From assembly GCF_010111755.1 (NCBI RefSeq), contig NC_088952.1:310001-374000 (forward strand): DNA of 64,000 nt, written 5' to 3'. Below are positions 38,409 through 50,300 of the stretch, piece by piece. Positions within the stretch are counted from its first letter, which is position 1. Every line of letters begins with the position of its first letter. The notes beneath the pieces are model-generated. The model ran no database searches, had not been told where the DNA came from, and saw nothing but the letters and a program-made list of their open reading frames with translations. This DNA comes from Nakaseomyces glabratus (lineage: Eukaryota; Ascomycota; Saccharomycetes; Saccharomycetales; Saccharomycetaceae). The translations under genes and the position numbers were made by a program.

Positions 38409-41400
38409 TTAGAAATCTTCGTCATCGGAAGAAACGTAAGCATCACCCAATTCCTTCTTCTTCTTCATTCTCTCCTTCTTCTTCTTTCTCAATTCAGCAG
38501 AAGACAACTTCTTCTTCTTCTTACCACCGGCAATCTTGTTACCCATAGCATCGAACTTGTCTTCTTCGTCTTCCTTCTTCTCGATTCTTGGACCAGCACC
38601 TTGACCGCTGACCCAGTTGTGACCGGATGGAGTCATCTTACCGTCCTTGACGGCCCAGACTTCTTCAGTCAAGTTCTTGGTGAATTCAGCAGAGTGAGTA
38701 ATGATAATAACACCACCTTCGAAAGCCTTCAAAGCCTTGGACAAAGCACCTAGGGAGTCTCTGTCCAAATAGTTAGTAGGTTCATCCAAGACGATCAAGT
38801 GAGGTCTTTGCCAAGAACAAGCAGCCAAGACCAACTTAACCTTTTGACCACCAGACAAACCTCTGATTCTGGAGTGGGAGACCAATTCAGCGTCTAGACC
38901 CAACATAGCACAGTGCTCTTCAATTTCCTTTCTGGTCAAAGGACGGAATTGACCGGAGGCCAAAGCTTCCTTCATATCAACTTCAGCAACCATCTTGGAG
39001 TGGGATTCGACCAATTCACCTCTTGGAATCCAAGCGTTGTCAACAGACATCATTGGGACCCATCTTTCAGACTTCATACCGATGTTTTCACCCAACAAGA
39101 AAGAACATTCGTACTCGTAGGTGTTCTTGAACTTTCTTCTAGCGTGGATACCAGCAATTCTTCTTGGGGTACCTTCGATCTTGAAGATCTTGTTCATAGC
39201 TTCAGCATCGTTTTCGTTGATTTGTCTGTTAGCTCTGTCCATGGTTTCTCTATCTTCACCAGTTTGGAATCTCCATTGGATATATTCAGATGGAGTCTTG
39301 TCCAAGTGGGATTCGATGTGAGCGAAAGCGTGTTGCTTAATGTAAGCGATACGACAGTTCTCGTGAGTGTAGACTTCACCGGAGGTTGGTAGCAATTCAC
39401 CGGTCAAGACGTTAATCAAGGTAGACTTACCAGCACCGTTTGGACCAATGACAGCAATTCTTGAAGACAAAGAACATTGGAAGGAGATGTCAGAGATTTG
39501 TGGCTTGGAAGTACCTGGGTATTGGAAGGTCATGTTGGAGACCTTGACAATAGCCTTTTGCTTGGTCTTAACACCTTCTAGGTAACCTGGTTCTGGGAAC
39601 TTGAACTCCAAGTCGGAGGCACCTAGTTCGTAGTAAGATTGAGCAGTTGGGCACTTCTTGACGAATTCAGACAAGTTACCCTTGTACTTTCTCAACTTCA
39701 AACCTTCGTAGTGGATAATGTATTGACAGACATTGTCCAAGAAACCGGAGTCGTGGGAGACAATGACGGAGGTGATACCACAGGTGTTTAGGTAGTTGAC
39801 CAACCAAGCGACGTTGACGGTATCCAAATGGTTAGTTGGTTCATCCAACAATAGGATATCAGCGTTCTTCAAGACAGCTCTGGCTAGAGCCAACTTCATC
39901 TTCCAACCACCGGACAAGGAGGAGATTGGCATGTTGATCATTTCTTCAGTGAAACCGAATTCAACCAACTTAGCGGTGATAGCTTCCTTGGTACCGACTT
40001 CAGAGGAGACGACGAAGTCCAAGACAGAAGTGTCAGCGTGGGTACCGTCAATGTCGTGTTCGACGTAGACAGTCATACATTCTTCTGGGGTTGGGAAACC
40101 GTCGACTTGACCGTTAGCGATGGCTCTCATCAAAGTAGACTTACCAGCACCGTTTGGACCACATAGACCGTATCTTCTACCTCTCTTTAGTCTCAATTGG
40201 GTCTTGTTCAACAAGATCTTAGCACCGTAAGCCAAGGAGAACTCACAGTTACATAGGTCTTCACCTTCGTCTTCTTCGTCGTCGAAGTTTGGACCAACTG
40301 GGATGTTGTCGACGGCTCTCTTTCTGAATTCATCCAAGACGTCCTTGGCGTTTCTTTCATGCATGAAGATGGTCATGTATGGAGTGATGTGAGTGAACCA
40401 AGCTTGTTGGTCAATGACTCTTTCGTCGATCAAGTCACCGGCCATAGCGGCGATGTATTCAACGACAATCTTGAATCTTGGAGCGACGTTTTCGCCCTTC
40501 AACAATTCGTTGATGACACCTAGAGTGGTTTCGATGTCACCGGCGTGGGAGATTTCTGGCAAGACATCGTCCTCGGTAACGTTACCGACTCTTCTCAAGG
40601 TCTTTAGACCTCTCAAAGTAACTTCACGAGCTTCTGGGTCGGCAATGGTGGCGTAGTTGTTCTTCAAACCTGGCAATAGCTTGTCCAAGAAAGGAGCAAC
40701 GACTTGTGGGTCTTCGACCAACTTACACATGTTGTCGATAATGACGGCAGCCTTACGCTTGATAGAGGTTTCTCTTTCAGCTAGACCTCTGGACAACAAT
40801 GGGACCATGATGGACAAAGTAGCTGGGGTGACTTCAGCGACGAAAGTGGTGGCACCTAGCAAGTGGACGGTTTCTGGGACTTGCTTTGGATCAGCGATAC
40901 AGGAGATCAATTGAGGGATGAAACGCTCGATATCCTTGTTGTCGACGGTCTCGGTGGCCTTGGTCATGGTGGCGGTAGCAGCCTCCTTGACTTCCTTCTT
41001 GGTGTCCCACATGGTTTCAGACAAGACTGGGATCAATTCAGGCATTCTTAGGGCGACTTGTTCCTTAGCGGCATCAACAAGAGCGGAGATGGCGGCCAAG
41101 ACGGAGACCTTTTCTTGCCACTTGTTGGTGGTTTCCAAGGACTTGGTCAAGTGAGGCAAGTAAGCCTTGATGGCGACTGGGTTGATGGCCTTGGAGATGG
41201 CGACCAAAGTCTTGGAAGCAACAGCTTGGACATCCTTGTCCTTGTCACCGGCCTTGGCGCAGATTTCTGGGACCAAAGTGATGACGAATGGCTCGACGGA
41301 TGGAGACAAGTTAGCTTCGTTAGCGATGTGGGCAACGGCTTCCAAGAAGTTAGCGGAAGTCTTCTTGTCCTTGACAGCCTTAGCCAACTCCTCAAAGAAC

Positions 41401-41546
41401 TTTTCTGGGATATCATGTTCGATGATGTTACCGTTCAAGAAAGAAGCAACCTCTTGGGCAGCTTCGACACGGTTGTCAGCAGTAGCCACAGAAAGGTTCT
41501 TGAAAAGCTCTTCTAGAACTTTAAGAGATTGGTCAGAGTCAGTCAT
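38409..41546 (-). CDS. YEF3: translation elongation factor 3 (eEF3)
   Basis: The 1045-aa product starts [20 protein letters not shown] at ATG 41544-41546. An N-terminal HEAT-repeat region (to about 320) is followed by a four-helix bundle. Two ABC ATPase domains have Walker [10 protein letters not shown] near residues 463 and 700 and signatures [14 protein letters not shown] and [15 protein letters not shown] chromodomain-like insertion in ABC2 (about 795-870) and a Lys-rich C-terminus ([20 protein letters not shown]) complete it. eEF3 is a fungal cytosolic ribosome-bound ATPase that releases E-site tRNA during elongation. Codon use is the most biased in the window, consistent with very high expression. 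Length matches S. cerevisiae (1044). Confidence 0.99.
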   Translation of the reverse strand: MTDSDQSLKVLEELFKNLSVATADNRVEAAQEVASFLNGNIIEHDIPEKFFEELAKAVKDKKTSANFLEAVAHIANEANLSPSVEPFVITLVPEICAKAGDKDKDVQAVASKTLVAISKAINPVAIKAYLPHLTKSLETTNKWQEKVSVLAAISALVDAAKEQVALRMPELIPVLSETMWDTKKEVKEAATATMTKATETVDNKDIERFIPQLISCIADPKQVPETVHLLGATTFVAEVTPATLSIMVPLLSRGLAERETSIKRKAAVIIDNMCKLVEDPQVVAPFLDKLLPGLKNNYATIADPEAREVTLRGLKTLRRVGNVTEDDVLPEISHAGDIETTLGVINELLKGENVAPRFKIVVEYIAAMAGDLIDERVIDQQAWFTHITPYMTIFMHERNAKDVLDEFRKRAVDNIPVGPNFDDEEDEGEDLCNCEFSLAYGAKILLNKTQLRLKRGRRYGLCGPNGAGKSTLMRAIANGQVDGFPTPEECMTVYVEHDIDGTHADTSVLDFVVSSEVGTKEAITAKLVEFGFTEEMINMPISSLSGGWKMKLALARAVLKNADILLLDEPTNHLDTVNVAWLVNYLNTCGITSVIVSHDSGFLDNVCQYIIHYEGLKLRKYKGNLSEFVKKCPTAQSYYELGASDLEFKFPEPGYLEGVKTKQKAIVKVSNMTFQYPGTSKPQISDISFQCSLSSRIAVIGPNGAGKSTLINVLTGELLPTSGEVYTHENCRIAYIKQHAFAHIESHLDKTPSEYIQWRFQTGEDRETMDRANRQINENDAEAMNKIFKIEGTPRRIAGIHARRKFKNTYEYECSFLLGENIGMKSERWVPMMSVDNAWIPRGELVESHSKMVAEVDMKEALASGQFRPLTRKEIEEHCAMLGLDAELVSHSRIRGLSGGQKVKLVLAACSWQRPHLIVLDEPTNYLDRDSLGALSKALKAFEGGVIIITHSAEFTKNLTEEVWAVKDGKMTPSGHNWVSGQGAGPRIEKKEDEEDKFDAMGNKIAGGKKKKKLSSAELRKKKKERMKKKKELGDAYVSSDDEDF

Positions 41547-41717
41547 TTGTCAGATGTCTCTCTTTTCAGTTGTTGTGCTCAGGAGAGAAGATGAAAAGTA
41601 AATTAATATACGAAAGAGAAAACATCTGAAAGCAAGAAACATAATATATATATATGAAAGAAAAAAAATTTTTTTCACTCAAAATACATTATAGGCCATC
41701 GCAAGAAAATTTTTGAA

Positions 41718-41748
<31 letters not shown>

Positions 41749-42647
41749 ATTTTTCAGTTTGTTAGGAAGTATTGTGAACTTGTTATGGATTAGAATATTG
41801 TTTAGCTTGTTATTGTTATTGTAGTTCTAGTTCTAGTTGTAGTTGAAATTGAAATTTGAAAAAAAAAATTTTCTTTTAACATAGAAAATCGTCCTTATAG
41901 CAATAGAATTTCAGAAAAAGTATAGTGAAAAAGTGGCCCTCTTCGCCTGGCAGCTCTTTGGTAGCCTCTTACGCCCGGTAACCTTCCACGTAGCAGTAGA
42001 GTGGAAATTCAAGTGCGGGTATTTCTGTGAGGCATCTTAGAAAACAAACAGCCAAGTCGCAGTAGAAGAGAAAAAAAGAAAGAACACTTCACAGTTATGG
42101 AATTGTAGAGAGCAAGAGCGCACAGGCTCAACACCAATACCACGGTTTGTTGGCCTGTGCGAGATTTGCTAAATCGCTACATCCTCTGCACGGACAGAGT
42201 GGAATGCCGCACAGAGTAGAGAGCAGAGAGTACAGAGAGAGACAAGATGAAAATAAAAAAGAAAGAAAATAAATAGAGACGCAAATATTTCCCCTTTTTG
42301 CCTCGGAGAGGAACACCGTGGGACTACCGTAGACCCCCAAGCAATCGCGTGTGGCCTGAAAAGAGGAAGAGAGGCGACGGAAAAAGCAAGAAAAACAGAA
42401 CTGCTCTGTGCGTTGTCTTCTGGGGTAACACAGTGCTGCCAGACAGGCTCTTGAAATTGAAAAAAGCAAAGAACTACGTTGGATGTTACACGGTGTCAAA
42501 ACGTGGGTGGTACGTCTATGTGGACCTTTAATTATATATAGCAACTTCAGAATACATACGAGTGTAAAGAATGTTATATAAGTACATCATTAGCAATAAA
42601 ACAAAAGATAAAAGATAAAAAGGGAAAGAATTTTTGATCTGTATAAT
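41547..42647. promoter_or_regulatory. YEF3 promoter region / RCK2 3' flank
   Basis: The 1.1-kb spacer has a TATATATATAT tract at 41645-41655, about 100 bases upstream of the YEF3 start. Long A and T homopolymer tracts at 41660-41760 are typical of nucleosome-depleted promoters of highly expressed genes. On the minus strand ATACCCGCACTT (42013-42024) is a near match to the Rap1 site (one base off ACCCRNRCA). A 138-codon frame at 42128-42544 has no recognisable content. Confidence 0.5.
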
Positions 42648-44441
42648 TTATGTGATTACTTGCTCTAATGGGGACTTGTGGTCGTCCTTACGTCTCTTTA
42701 TTATAGTGGATGAGTTTAGTTTCAGCTGGAACATTTGCTCGTCCAGACCGTCGACTATCTCGTTGGAGGGCTCGTCTAGGTCGGACTCGTTCAGTACGCT
42801 TAGGTTGTGTTTCCTTGGTCCCGGGGAAAACCTCTTGTCCTCTTCTTCTCTTTGTACAGCATTACTTATGTCAAAGGCATCTCTCATTGCTACAGCTGCA
42901 GGCGAGTATAGCAACGAGGGGTCCCTCTCAAAGACGTTCTTCCGCCTCTTGCGCTTCATTATACGTCTCTGCTGTGCCTCTTCCTCTTCTAGCTTCTTCT
43001 TGCGCTTGGCGAACGTGTCGAACGTGTTCAGCCATGGGTCCGCCAGGAACTCGTCTATGGTGTACCGCTTGCGAGGGTCCACCTCTAGCAGCTTCTTCAC
43101 ACAGTGCTTGGCACCAGGGCTTATCTCATCCCACCAGGGCTCCAAAAATGTATACTCACCACGACTTATCTTCTCGGTTAGAACGTCTATCTTCTCGTCG
43201 TAGAAAGGTGGGAACCCACACAGCATGGTATATAGCACACAACCTATCCCCCACATGTCAACTTGCATGGAGTATTTCTCGTCCTTGACAACTTCTGGTG
43301 CAGTGTACCCTATGGTACCACATGGCGTCTTAGTGTTCTTTTGGAATATCTGCTTGGACAACCCGAAATCCGCGAGCTTCACTATACCGATACCACCACC
43401 GCCGATAGTTGGAATGAAGACACCTTCATCGGCCTTGGTGGCTGGGTCGTCGCTCTTTCTGAAAGTGCGCTTCTTGGAAGGAATATATTCGATGCTCTTG
43501 AACAATAAGTTCTCGGGTTTAATATCACGGTGCACTATACCCAATGAGTGCATATGGCGTACCGCTAATGCAACTTGTTTTATAACATGGCGAGAAAGAT
43601 CCTCGCTCAGGTAGGTCAGTCTGACAATCTCATTAAATATCTCACCACCATCAAGCAGCTCCTGGATTAGATAGTAATAATGCTTGGTCTCTTGGAAATC
43701 TATAAAGCCGACAATGTACGGACACCCTGCTGCAACAGCTTTGTGTATCCTGACTTCTTTCATTACTTGTTCACGGGATGACATCCTGTTCGTATTATTC
43801 TGCTTATCTCTACCTGCCCTCTTGTCCTTAGCCTGCTGTTCCTTATTAGAAACATCCAGATCATGTTTGCTGATAACTTTAACAGCAACTTGCTTGTAGT
43901 TACGTGCCAAGTAGGCGCTATCGCTGTTCTTGTCGGGGATACCACAGAACACTTTAGAGAAAGCACCCTCACCTATCTTCTCTATCAACTTGTAACCCTT
44001 CAGTTCGACCTGCTCAGCAAACCTCAGCGGCGTGTTTGTAAACTGCTCTTCGATCTCCTCAGAGTCCTCCTCTTCGTAGTCCTCTTCGACATCGTACTCC
44101 CCATCGAAGGACAGCTGCGAACCTTGATCCAAAGAGCCGTTGTCAAAAGAGTGCGACTCAGCGGTATACTCGCTAGTACCTTCGACCTGCTCCTCCTTCA
44201 CATTATCTAGATGGCCCATATCAACAGGGATAGGGGTATCAGCAACAGCAGTCAACTCTTTAGCTAGCGACCCAATAAGATCATGTGAATTAACCGTCGG
44301 ATCCCACTTGGTAGGCTCCGCTGGCGCTACCATAGTACTGTCACCTGCTCCGATCATTGTATCCTTCTTGCTCTTACTATTATCAACACCTGACTCCAAA
44401 TCAGTAACTTTCTTCTTGAATAAAGCCTTAAATTTCTGCAT
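42648..44441 (-). CDS. RCK2: Rck2, MAPK-activated (Hog1-dependent) Ser/Thr kinase
   Basis: The 597-aa product starts MQKFKALFKKKVTDLESGVD at ATG 44439-44441. After a disordered acidic N-terminus, the CaMK-type kinase domain spans about 150-460. It shows the glycine loop IGEGAFSKVF, VAVKVISKHD, catalytic VHRDIKPENLL, KLADFGLSKQI, and the activation segment TPCGTIGYTAPEV. The Rck-specific insert FIPTIGGGGIGI precedes DFG. The tail has SPAAVAMRDAFDISNAVQRE, part of the autoinhibitory and Hog1-docking region, and ends near a basic run KRRKDDHK. Rck2 dampens translation elongation by phosphorylating eEF2 after osmotic or oxidative stress. It lies next to YEF3, as in S. cerevisiae. Length matches (610). 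Confidence 0.97.
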   Translation of the reverse strand: MQKFKALFKKKVTDLESGVDNSKSKKDTMIGAGDSTMVAPAEPTKWDPTVNSHDLIGSLAKELTAVADTPIPVDMGHLDNVKEEQVEGTSEYTAESHSFDNGSLDQGSQLSFDGEYDVEEDYEEEDSEEIEEQFTNTPLRFAEQVELKGYKLIEKIGEGAFSKVFCGIPDKNSDSAYLARNYKQVAVKVISKHDLDVSNKEQQAKDKRAGRDKQNNTNRMSSREQVMKEVRIHKAVAAGCPYIVGFIDFQETKHYYYLIQELLDGGEIFNEIVRLTYLSEDLSRHVIKQVALAVRHMHSLGIVHRDIKPENLLFKSIEYIPSKKRTFRKSDDPATKADEGVFIPTIGGGGIGIVKLADFGLSKQIFQKNTKTPCGTIGYTAPEVVKDEKYSMQVDMWGIGCVLYTMLCGFPPFYDEKIDVLTEKISRGEYTFLEPWWDEISPGAKHCVKKLLEVDPRKRYTIDEFLADPWLNTFDTFAKRKKKLEEEEAQQRRIMKRKRRKNVFERDPSLLYSPAAVAMRDAFDISNAVQREEEDKRFSPGPRKHNLSVLNESDLDEPSNEIVDGLDEQMFQLKLNSSTIIKRRKDDHKSPLEQVIT

Positions 44442-45825
44442 TATTATCTGGAACAAAAAAACAGAAACTAATGAAGTCTTAGTTATTAATAAACCCGCAA
44501 AACAAAGGTTTAATTTATAAGTTTTTTTAATTGTAGTTCAATAAAAAAATAAGCCCTTATCCAAATTTCTAGTTTAATTATTATTCCTAATATTATTTGA
44601 TCTTAGCTTAGATTGCCTTTCCGTCGCAAGATTTTTTAGAGCCTTATCCTCTCTTCTACAGAGTCTATCTAATCTATTTACCCCCAATCCCAAATTTTCG
44701 ATTTCCTCGATAATAAGAGATCAAGTAACTTGGGAACAAGCCCTGCAATGTTGTCACTCACAATCAACATCCGTCATCCCATCATCCACAACATCTCACT
44801 TGTTCACATAAATTTTTCACTGCTGGAAACAGTCTTTCCCAAAGAAAAAAATTGAGTATCAGAGATTGGTTCTGGTCCTACATCCTCCTCCCCCATAACA
44901 AGCATATGGATTCCCTCAGGATCACAAAGATACCCGTACAACAATCGATAATCCACATCCACATCCACATCTACATCCACATCCACATATAACACCCGGA
45001 TGATGAATGACGTATTAACCTACAAAGCAACGCTCCGTCACTCCCACATTTAATCGGACAGCCCAAAAAATGGCCTCCCCCAGTCTATCACATCAGTTAT
45101 GTTCTTTTTAAGCTTAGAAAGTACTACACTTCAATTTAAAGATTGAGGAAAGTCCAGAATGCCCAGGTAATGCAACAGATTACTTTCCCTAAAGTGGATC
45201 CGTTCCACTTCTTGAGCTATTAACCTTTTGCACTACCACACAAGCTCTCGTCATAGACACTGCATGGTGACATTTCTTATTTCTGGTGGGTGACACCTTC
45301 ACTCTTGCAACCCTGATCATCTTGTCCATTCCCATCGGAGGAGAGAAAAATTTTTTCTTTTGCGTCAAGCTACAGTCAAACCTATTTAATTAGCACATCT
45401 TAGAAATATTAATCTATTACTTTTCCCCCCTTGCATAGAGGAAGTACATTCAAAATATAAACCTTTTCTTATGTTTAGAGTGGCTCTATTACCGGGCTTG
45501 ATACCAATTGCTTTTGCAACCGGTAGCGGTGCCCCCCTTCTAATATACTGTCATCCTAACATTGAACTCTATTTTACTTAAATAGACCTTTTAATTAAAA
45601 AAGAAAACAGATTAACCTGCACCGGTTTGAGTTGGCTTGCATATTTGCCTCTAATGCTTGCCGATATAGAAGTGTGTCAACATTTATTACATAGCTTGCC
45701 AGTAGATTCTTACATGACTGATTTATTATTAAATAAAAATGCAAAGAAAAATGCCAGCACAATAATACATTTGTGCATTACACATCCCAATGTCGCACAG
45801 CATAGTACCATCTTATGAGAACTAA
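44442..45825. other. 1.4-kb divergent spacer RCK2/CTO1
   Basis: The spacer holds the promoters of RCK2 (minus) and CTO1 (plus). This is the junction between the chromosome XII-like block and the chromosome III/V-like block. A hexanucleotide microsatellite is listed separately. An isolated ATGATGA at 45000-45006 was considered as a box C but no box D follows. No gene is supported. Confidence 0.5.
44951..44986. repeat. (ATCCAC)6 microsatellite, one copy variant
   Basis: Six tandem hexamers occur, five ATCCAC and one ATCTAC, followed by ATAT. They lie in the RCK2/CTO1 spacer and would read as alternating Asp-Val on the minus strand. No coding role is likely. Confidence 0.9.
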
Positions 45826-46761
45826 ATGATGAGAAAAGTTATTATATCCGATTTCGACGAGACTATTACGAGGAAGGACACCATCACTGTGCTGGGCAAG
45901 ATACCATACCACATTAAACCCGGCCTGACACCTAGTTGGGATCACTTCAGCAGTAATTACTACGATTGCTGGAAGAAATACCACAGCAAGAATCAGGATT
46001 TGAGGCGGCTCCCTTTGTTGAGCTCACACGTCAGGGATCAAGGCATCCACGGAGGAAACTACAGCAGCTTGTTCAAGGATGAGATAGAGTACCAGCGTAA
46101 CAACCGGGTCATAGAACTCTCGAGCACAGTCGAAATGGCTAAACAGAAGATCTTCAGCGGGGTCACACACCAGCATGTGCATGACTACGTGGGTACCAAG
46201 TTGAAGAAGGACGAATGTGTCCTGCGTGAAGGTGTATTGGATTGCATAGATAATGCAGTCCAGGACCCACGAGATTTCTACATACTGTCCGTAAATTGGT
46301 CACCAGAATTCATAGACGCATGCATCGGTACAGGTAAGATCCCAAAGGAGAACATCATATGCAATAGACTGCTCTCTGATGAAGATGCCACTTATACTGG
46401 TGAGTTTGAGAACGAGGTGCTCTGTGGTTCAGACAAGATCGTAAAGCTTCAAGAAATAATTAACAAGAGGGCCGGTGAGCAAGACCATCTGAGTCTATGG
46501 TACATTGGTGACAGTGAAACCGACATATTAGCAATCTTACACCATAGTATCAACGGAATATTACTTGTAGACCCAGAAGAGAATGCATCGAAGTTTAAAA
46601 AGCTTGCCGAGGATGTATTGGGAGTTGACAAGCAACTTCTAGACTCTTTTACAACCGACAGCTCGTTACTGTTTATTAAATGCTTGAATAAGGATCACAA
46701 TAATTCTCTGTATCTGGCAAAATCTTGGAAAGGTGTACAACAAATACTGAACCAAAATTAG
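45826..46761 (+). CDS. CTO1: Cto1-like HAD-superfamily phosphatase-like protein
   Basis: The 311-aa product starts at ATG 45826, with a second ATG immediately after (MMRKVIISDFDETITRKDTI). The N-terminal DFDET (residues 9-13... D9, D11) is HAD motif I, and WYIGDSETDILAI near residue 225 is the motif III/IV region with metal-binding aspartates. The ILSVNWSPEFIDA segment fits motif II. It resembles S. cerevisiae YCR015C (CTO1, about 317 aa), a cytosolic protein of unknown substrate linked to cold tolerance, and bacterial or plant phosphatases that act on small phospho-compounds such as TMP. The substrate is unknown. It is followed in tandem by POL5. Confidence 0.85.
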   Translation: MMRKVIISDFDETITRKDTITVLGKIPYHIKPGLTPSWDHFSSNYYDCWKKYHSKNQDLRRLPLLSSHVRDQGIHGGNYSSLFKDEIEYQRNNRVIELSSTVEMAKQKIFSGVTHQHVHDYVGTKLKKDECVLREGVLDCIDNAVQDPRDFYILSVNWSPEFIDACIGTGKIPKENIICNRLLSDEDATYTGEFENEVLCGSDKIVKLQEIINKRAGEQDHLSLWYIGDSETDILAILHHSINGILLVDPEENASKFKKLAEDVLGVDKQLLDSFTTDSSLLFIKCLNKDHNNSLYLAKSWKGVQQILNQN

Positions 46762-47130
46762 CGACCAGTGTGGTTTTTCTTTTTCTAATATTTGCTGATC
46801 TCCCTCTCAACAACTCTTTTTAACGTCAAATTATTTAGTTTCCTTTTAGAGTTTATTCAGATATTCACATGCCATTAAGTAACGGTTTCCCACCAAGTAT
46901 GAACACCTCCCTAGCACTACTACAAAACATATAATCTTATTAATGTTGTTTTATTACTATCAGATAATGTTACGAGAAGTTTTGTCTTTGTAATATTTCA
47001 GACTACTCAAATAGGAATTAGCAGCAATATTAACTAAACTGTTAACCTGAACACCGTAGTCGGTAAATAATGTATTCAGCTATTGCATAATATCTCTTAT
47101 TTTAACTATTCTATGCTGTTACAACTGTAG

Positions 47131-47137
47131 TTACCCG
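47131..47137 (+). promoter_or_regulatory. Reb1-type site
   Basis: TTACCCG is an exact Reb1 core, 244 bases upstream of the POL5 start and 80 bases before the PAC element. Reb1 commonly opens chromatin at such promoters. Confidence 0.5.
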
Positions 47138-47214
47138 GAATATGAAACTTTTCACAGGTCAAAGTCTGTACAGCAGAGTGGAAAAAATGAAAATAGTGGG
47201 AATTGAATTGGGAG

Positions 47215-47224
47215 AGCTCATCGC
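47215..47224 (-). promoter_or_regulatory. PAC element (GCGATGAGCT) of POL5
   Basis: The minus strand reads GCGATGAGCT, an exact PAC motif, bound by Dot6/Tod6 in S. cerevisiae and found at ribosome-biogenesis genes. It is 151 bases upstream of the POL5 ATG. It supports the assignment of POL5 and growth-linked control. Confidence 0.65.
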
Positions 47225-47374
47225 GTAATAGATGTGAGGAACTGCAGGTTGAATAATAGTTACTATTTTTTGAGTTGGGGGGATAATAGTACTGTTAAAA
47301 TTGTTGAATTTGTCTTTGAAACAAGTGGAGCTCAGCAACTCAGATATAAGAATTTTTCAGTGATTCTCCAGGTA

Positions 47375-50300
47375 ATGGCTAAAGTTAATAGAGATCACTT
47401 CTATAAGCTGGCGTCGGATCTTCCGGAGGAGCGGTTACAAGCCGCAGTGGGTGTTATTAAGGATCTAAGTGCTCTTGAAGTTCCACAGGAAATTGAGGAA
47501 TGGAATTATACCATCAATAGATTGGTTAAAGGTCTTGGGTCTAGCAGAAACAGTGCTAGACTAGGGTTTTCTATGTGTCTTAGCGAAGCACTAAATCTAG
47601 CGTTGTCGTTAGGTGACAAAGCTCCAGAAGGCTTGAATAGCATTGAAAACTATCTAAAAATCCTAAATGAAACGCTAGGTGCCGATTTCGATGAAGGTAA
47701 GAAAAGAAAAGGCAAAGATGAGAGAGGTATCCTCTTTGGAAAGTTATTTGGTTTGCAAGCACTTCTAAACGAACCACTGTTTTCAAATGTATTTGTGACC
47801 AAGGATGGGATCTCTAACTTTGTTCCTGTATTTGTTCAAGAAATGATTAATTTAAGTAAGTGCAAGAATTGGATCAGAGAACCAGCTCTGTTCAGTTTGT
47901 ATCAAACTTTGGAAAAGCTAATTTCTAAAGTTAGTAAGTCGGATATCACTAATTTAATTTCTCAACTAGATGAAAACAATTTGACAATGACAAATGAAGG
48001 ATTAGCTATTTATCTGCTACTGGTCGATGAATCAAATAAAATTTCTCGCGCTGAGATCGCTGAAATAAAACTGCAGAATCAAGGCTGGAAATCTAATGAC
48101 CCATTGGCAAAGGGTAACTTGCCATCACTAACTAAGGTATTGTTAGATAATGATGGTGTGGCCTTTGCAGAAGATAATGAGCAAAGAAAACAAAAGGGTG
48201 GTGCAAACTGGAACCCTAGACTACATTTTGTTTGGGAGAAACTTCTTTCAACTATTATTAATGGTAGTCACTCATTAAATGTAGAAGACAAACATGTTAG
48301 CAAAAAGAGAAAAAAGAACAATACCATAGCATCCATCAAATTTCATGAATTCTGGCAAATGGTTGTTGATGAGACTTACTTTAATGACAAGGCATCGAGT
48401 GAGCGAAAATACCTTGGCTTCTTGATATTTCAAAGGGCATTCCCGATGCTAAAGTCGTATGAAGACGTTGTGGACTCTTTGGGCCAAAATTTCATAAGGT
48501 CCTTAATCAATCAGTGCAGTGAGAAAAAAAGGCATTTGAACAAAATTGCTTTACAAACTGTTGAAATTATAGTTGAAAGTTGTGAAAATGATACCACCAA
48601 GATTTTACCAGTATTTGAAACACTTGCTTTTGGAAAAAGTGGATCAATAACTTTTGACAGACTATCAAAGACCAAACTTCTGAGCAGATTACTAGGTATA
48701 AAATCAGTAAGATATGAAGTCCTGTCTAAGCTATTTGACATTTTAAGCCGTCAGCTATCAATCAAATCAGAAGAGAAATCATTTAGTCAATTTATTTTAG
48801 ACAGCATGTTGCATTTAGTTCGTAATCAAAAGGCTGAGGTTGATTCCTTACTGCTCACCGAAAAGGTACTACCACAAATTGTTAAGCTTGCATTCTTTAC
48901 TGGTGATAACGAAACTCTACAAGAAATGTCTAAGGAAAGATTGTTCTCTATACTTTCTGAGCTAAACTCTTTGCATTTATCGGAAAGTCAAGAAATTCCA
49001 CAGTATGTGGTTATCAAGCTAGTTCAACAGCATATTGAGGGAGGTGAAAAGATGACCTCTGAACTAGACGATGAATTGAGAGAGACTGAATCTTCTGCTT
49101 TGAGAATTCTTGCCGAAATAGCAAAAGCTACAGACAAGCCCTATTTGAGGGGGTTGGGTTCTTTGTTTGCAACTTGTTTATTACAGCTTTACACAGGTGA
49201 TAGTGAATCAGTTGGTACTTTACAAGAACTTAAGGATATATATGAAAAACTAATCTCAGATGATGAAAGGCCACTTTCTTCAATAACTGAAATTCTACTT
49301 TCGTTGCTAGCTCAGAAAAAAGCATTGCTGAAGAAGGCAAGTATTGCTGTTTGGGAGCAAGTTGTGCCTTATGTCTCTCAAGATGAACTAAATCTTCTGT
49401 TGGACATTTTGTTGGCAAGAGAAAACAAGCAAGGATTTGCTCAGTTATTCGAAGGTATAGATGAGTATGAGGAAGATGAAGATGACGAACAGCTTGAAGA
49501 TGAGGAACAAATCAAAGAGGTAACCGATGATTCTAGCTCTAACTCGGAGTCTGATAGTGAGGAAGATGAAGATAACTCAGACTCTCATGAAGATACTAGT
49601 AGTGATAGCGTCGAGGATCATAATGATGCAGTTAATAACATTGATAAGGAAACAACCAGTGCATTGGCTAAAGCTCTGGATTTACCTGCTGATATTATTA
49701 ATGCTAATGGAGAAGTCGATATTGAAAAGCTGGAGATGCAATCAGATGACGATGAAGATGATGAAGATGATGAGTCCATGGATGACGAACAAATGATGGA
49801 CCTTGATGACCAATTATCTGAAATATTTAAACGTAGAAAAGAAGCCTTATCGAACATACCAACTGGTAATAAGAGAAAAAATGAAGTAAAGGAATCCAGA
49901 GAAAGTGTTATTGCGTTTAAGCATAGAATAGTAGACTTGCTTTTAGTATACATCAAGCATGTTGAGAAAATGATCCAAAGGGAGGATGTCGATGAAAACT
50001 CTAAGGCAGACAAATTGAACTGCTTATTAACATTTGCTATACCTATGATCAAATGTATCAAGCAAACACTGGATAAATCCTTAGCAGAAAAGTTAGCTAA
50101 GCTATTGAAGACGAGATTGTTTAAGATTAGAGTTACAGGAATCAAGCTGGATACAGCTGATGTAGTTGAAGATTTTCAAAGAATTCACCAAGACTTTTTG
50201 TTTGCCAAGCCTGGTCAATTTCCTATACTTTATTACAGTGTCTGTTCTAGTACATCACTTTATTTTAGTAAGATACTAGTGGATAATGCAGATTATCAAC

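Larger units (their letters stand above)
46762..47374. promoter_or_regulatory. CTO1-POL5 spacer (POL5 promoter)
   Basis: The 613-base spacer carries a Reb1 site and a PAC element, listed separately, in the order expected for a ribosome-biogenesis promoter. No other gene is seen. Confidence 0.55.

Noticed and set aside
42128..42544. 138-codon minus-strand frame in the YEF3/RCK2 spacer
   Set aside because: Its composition (Ser, Leu, Cys, Arg-rich, no domain) looks like chance, and it lies within a promoter region.
45000..45006. ATGATGA as box C of a C/D snoRNA (also 51932-51938 and, on the minus strand, 56162-56168)
   Set aside because: No CTGA box D or terminal stem at a suitable distance.
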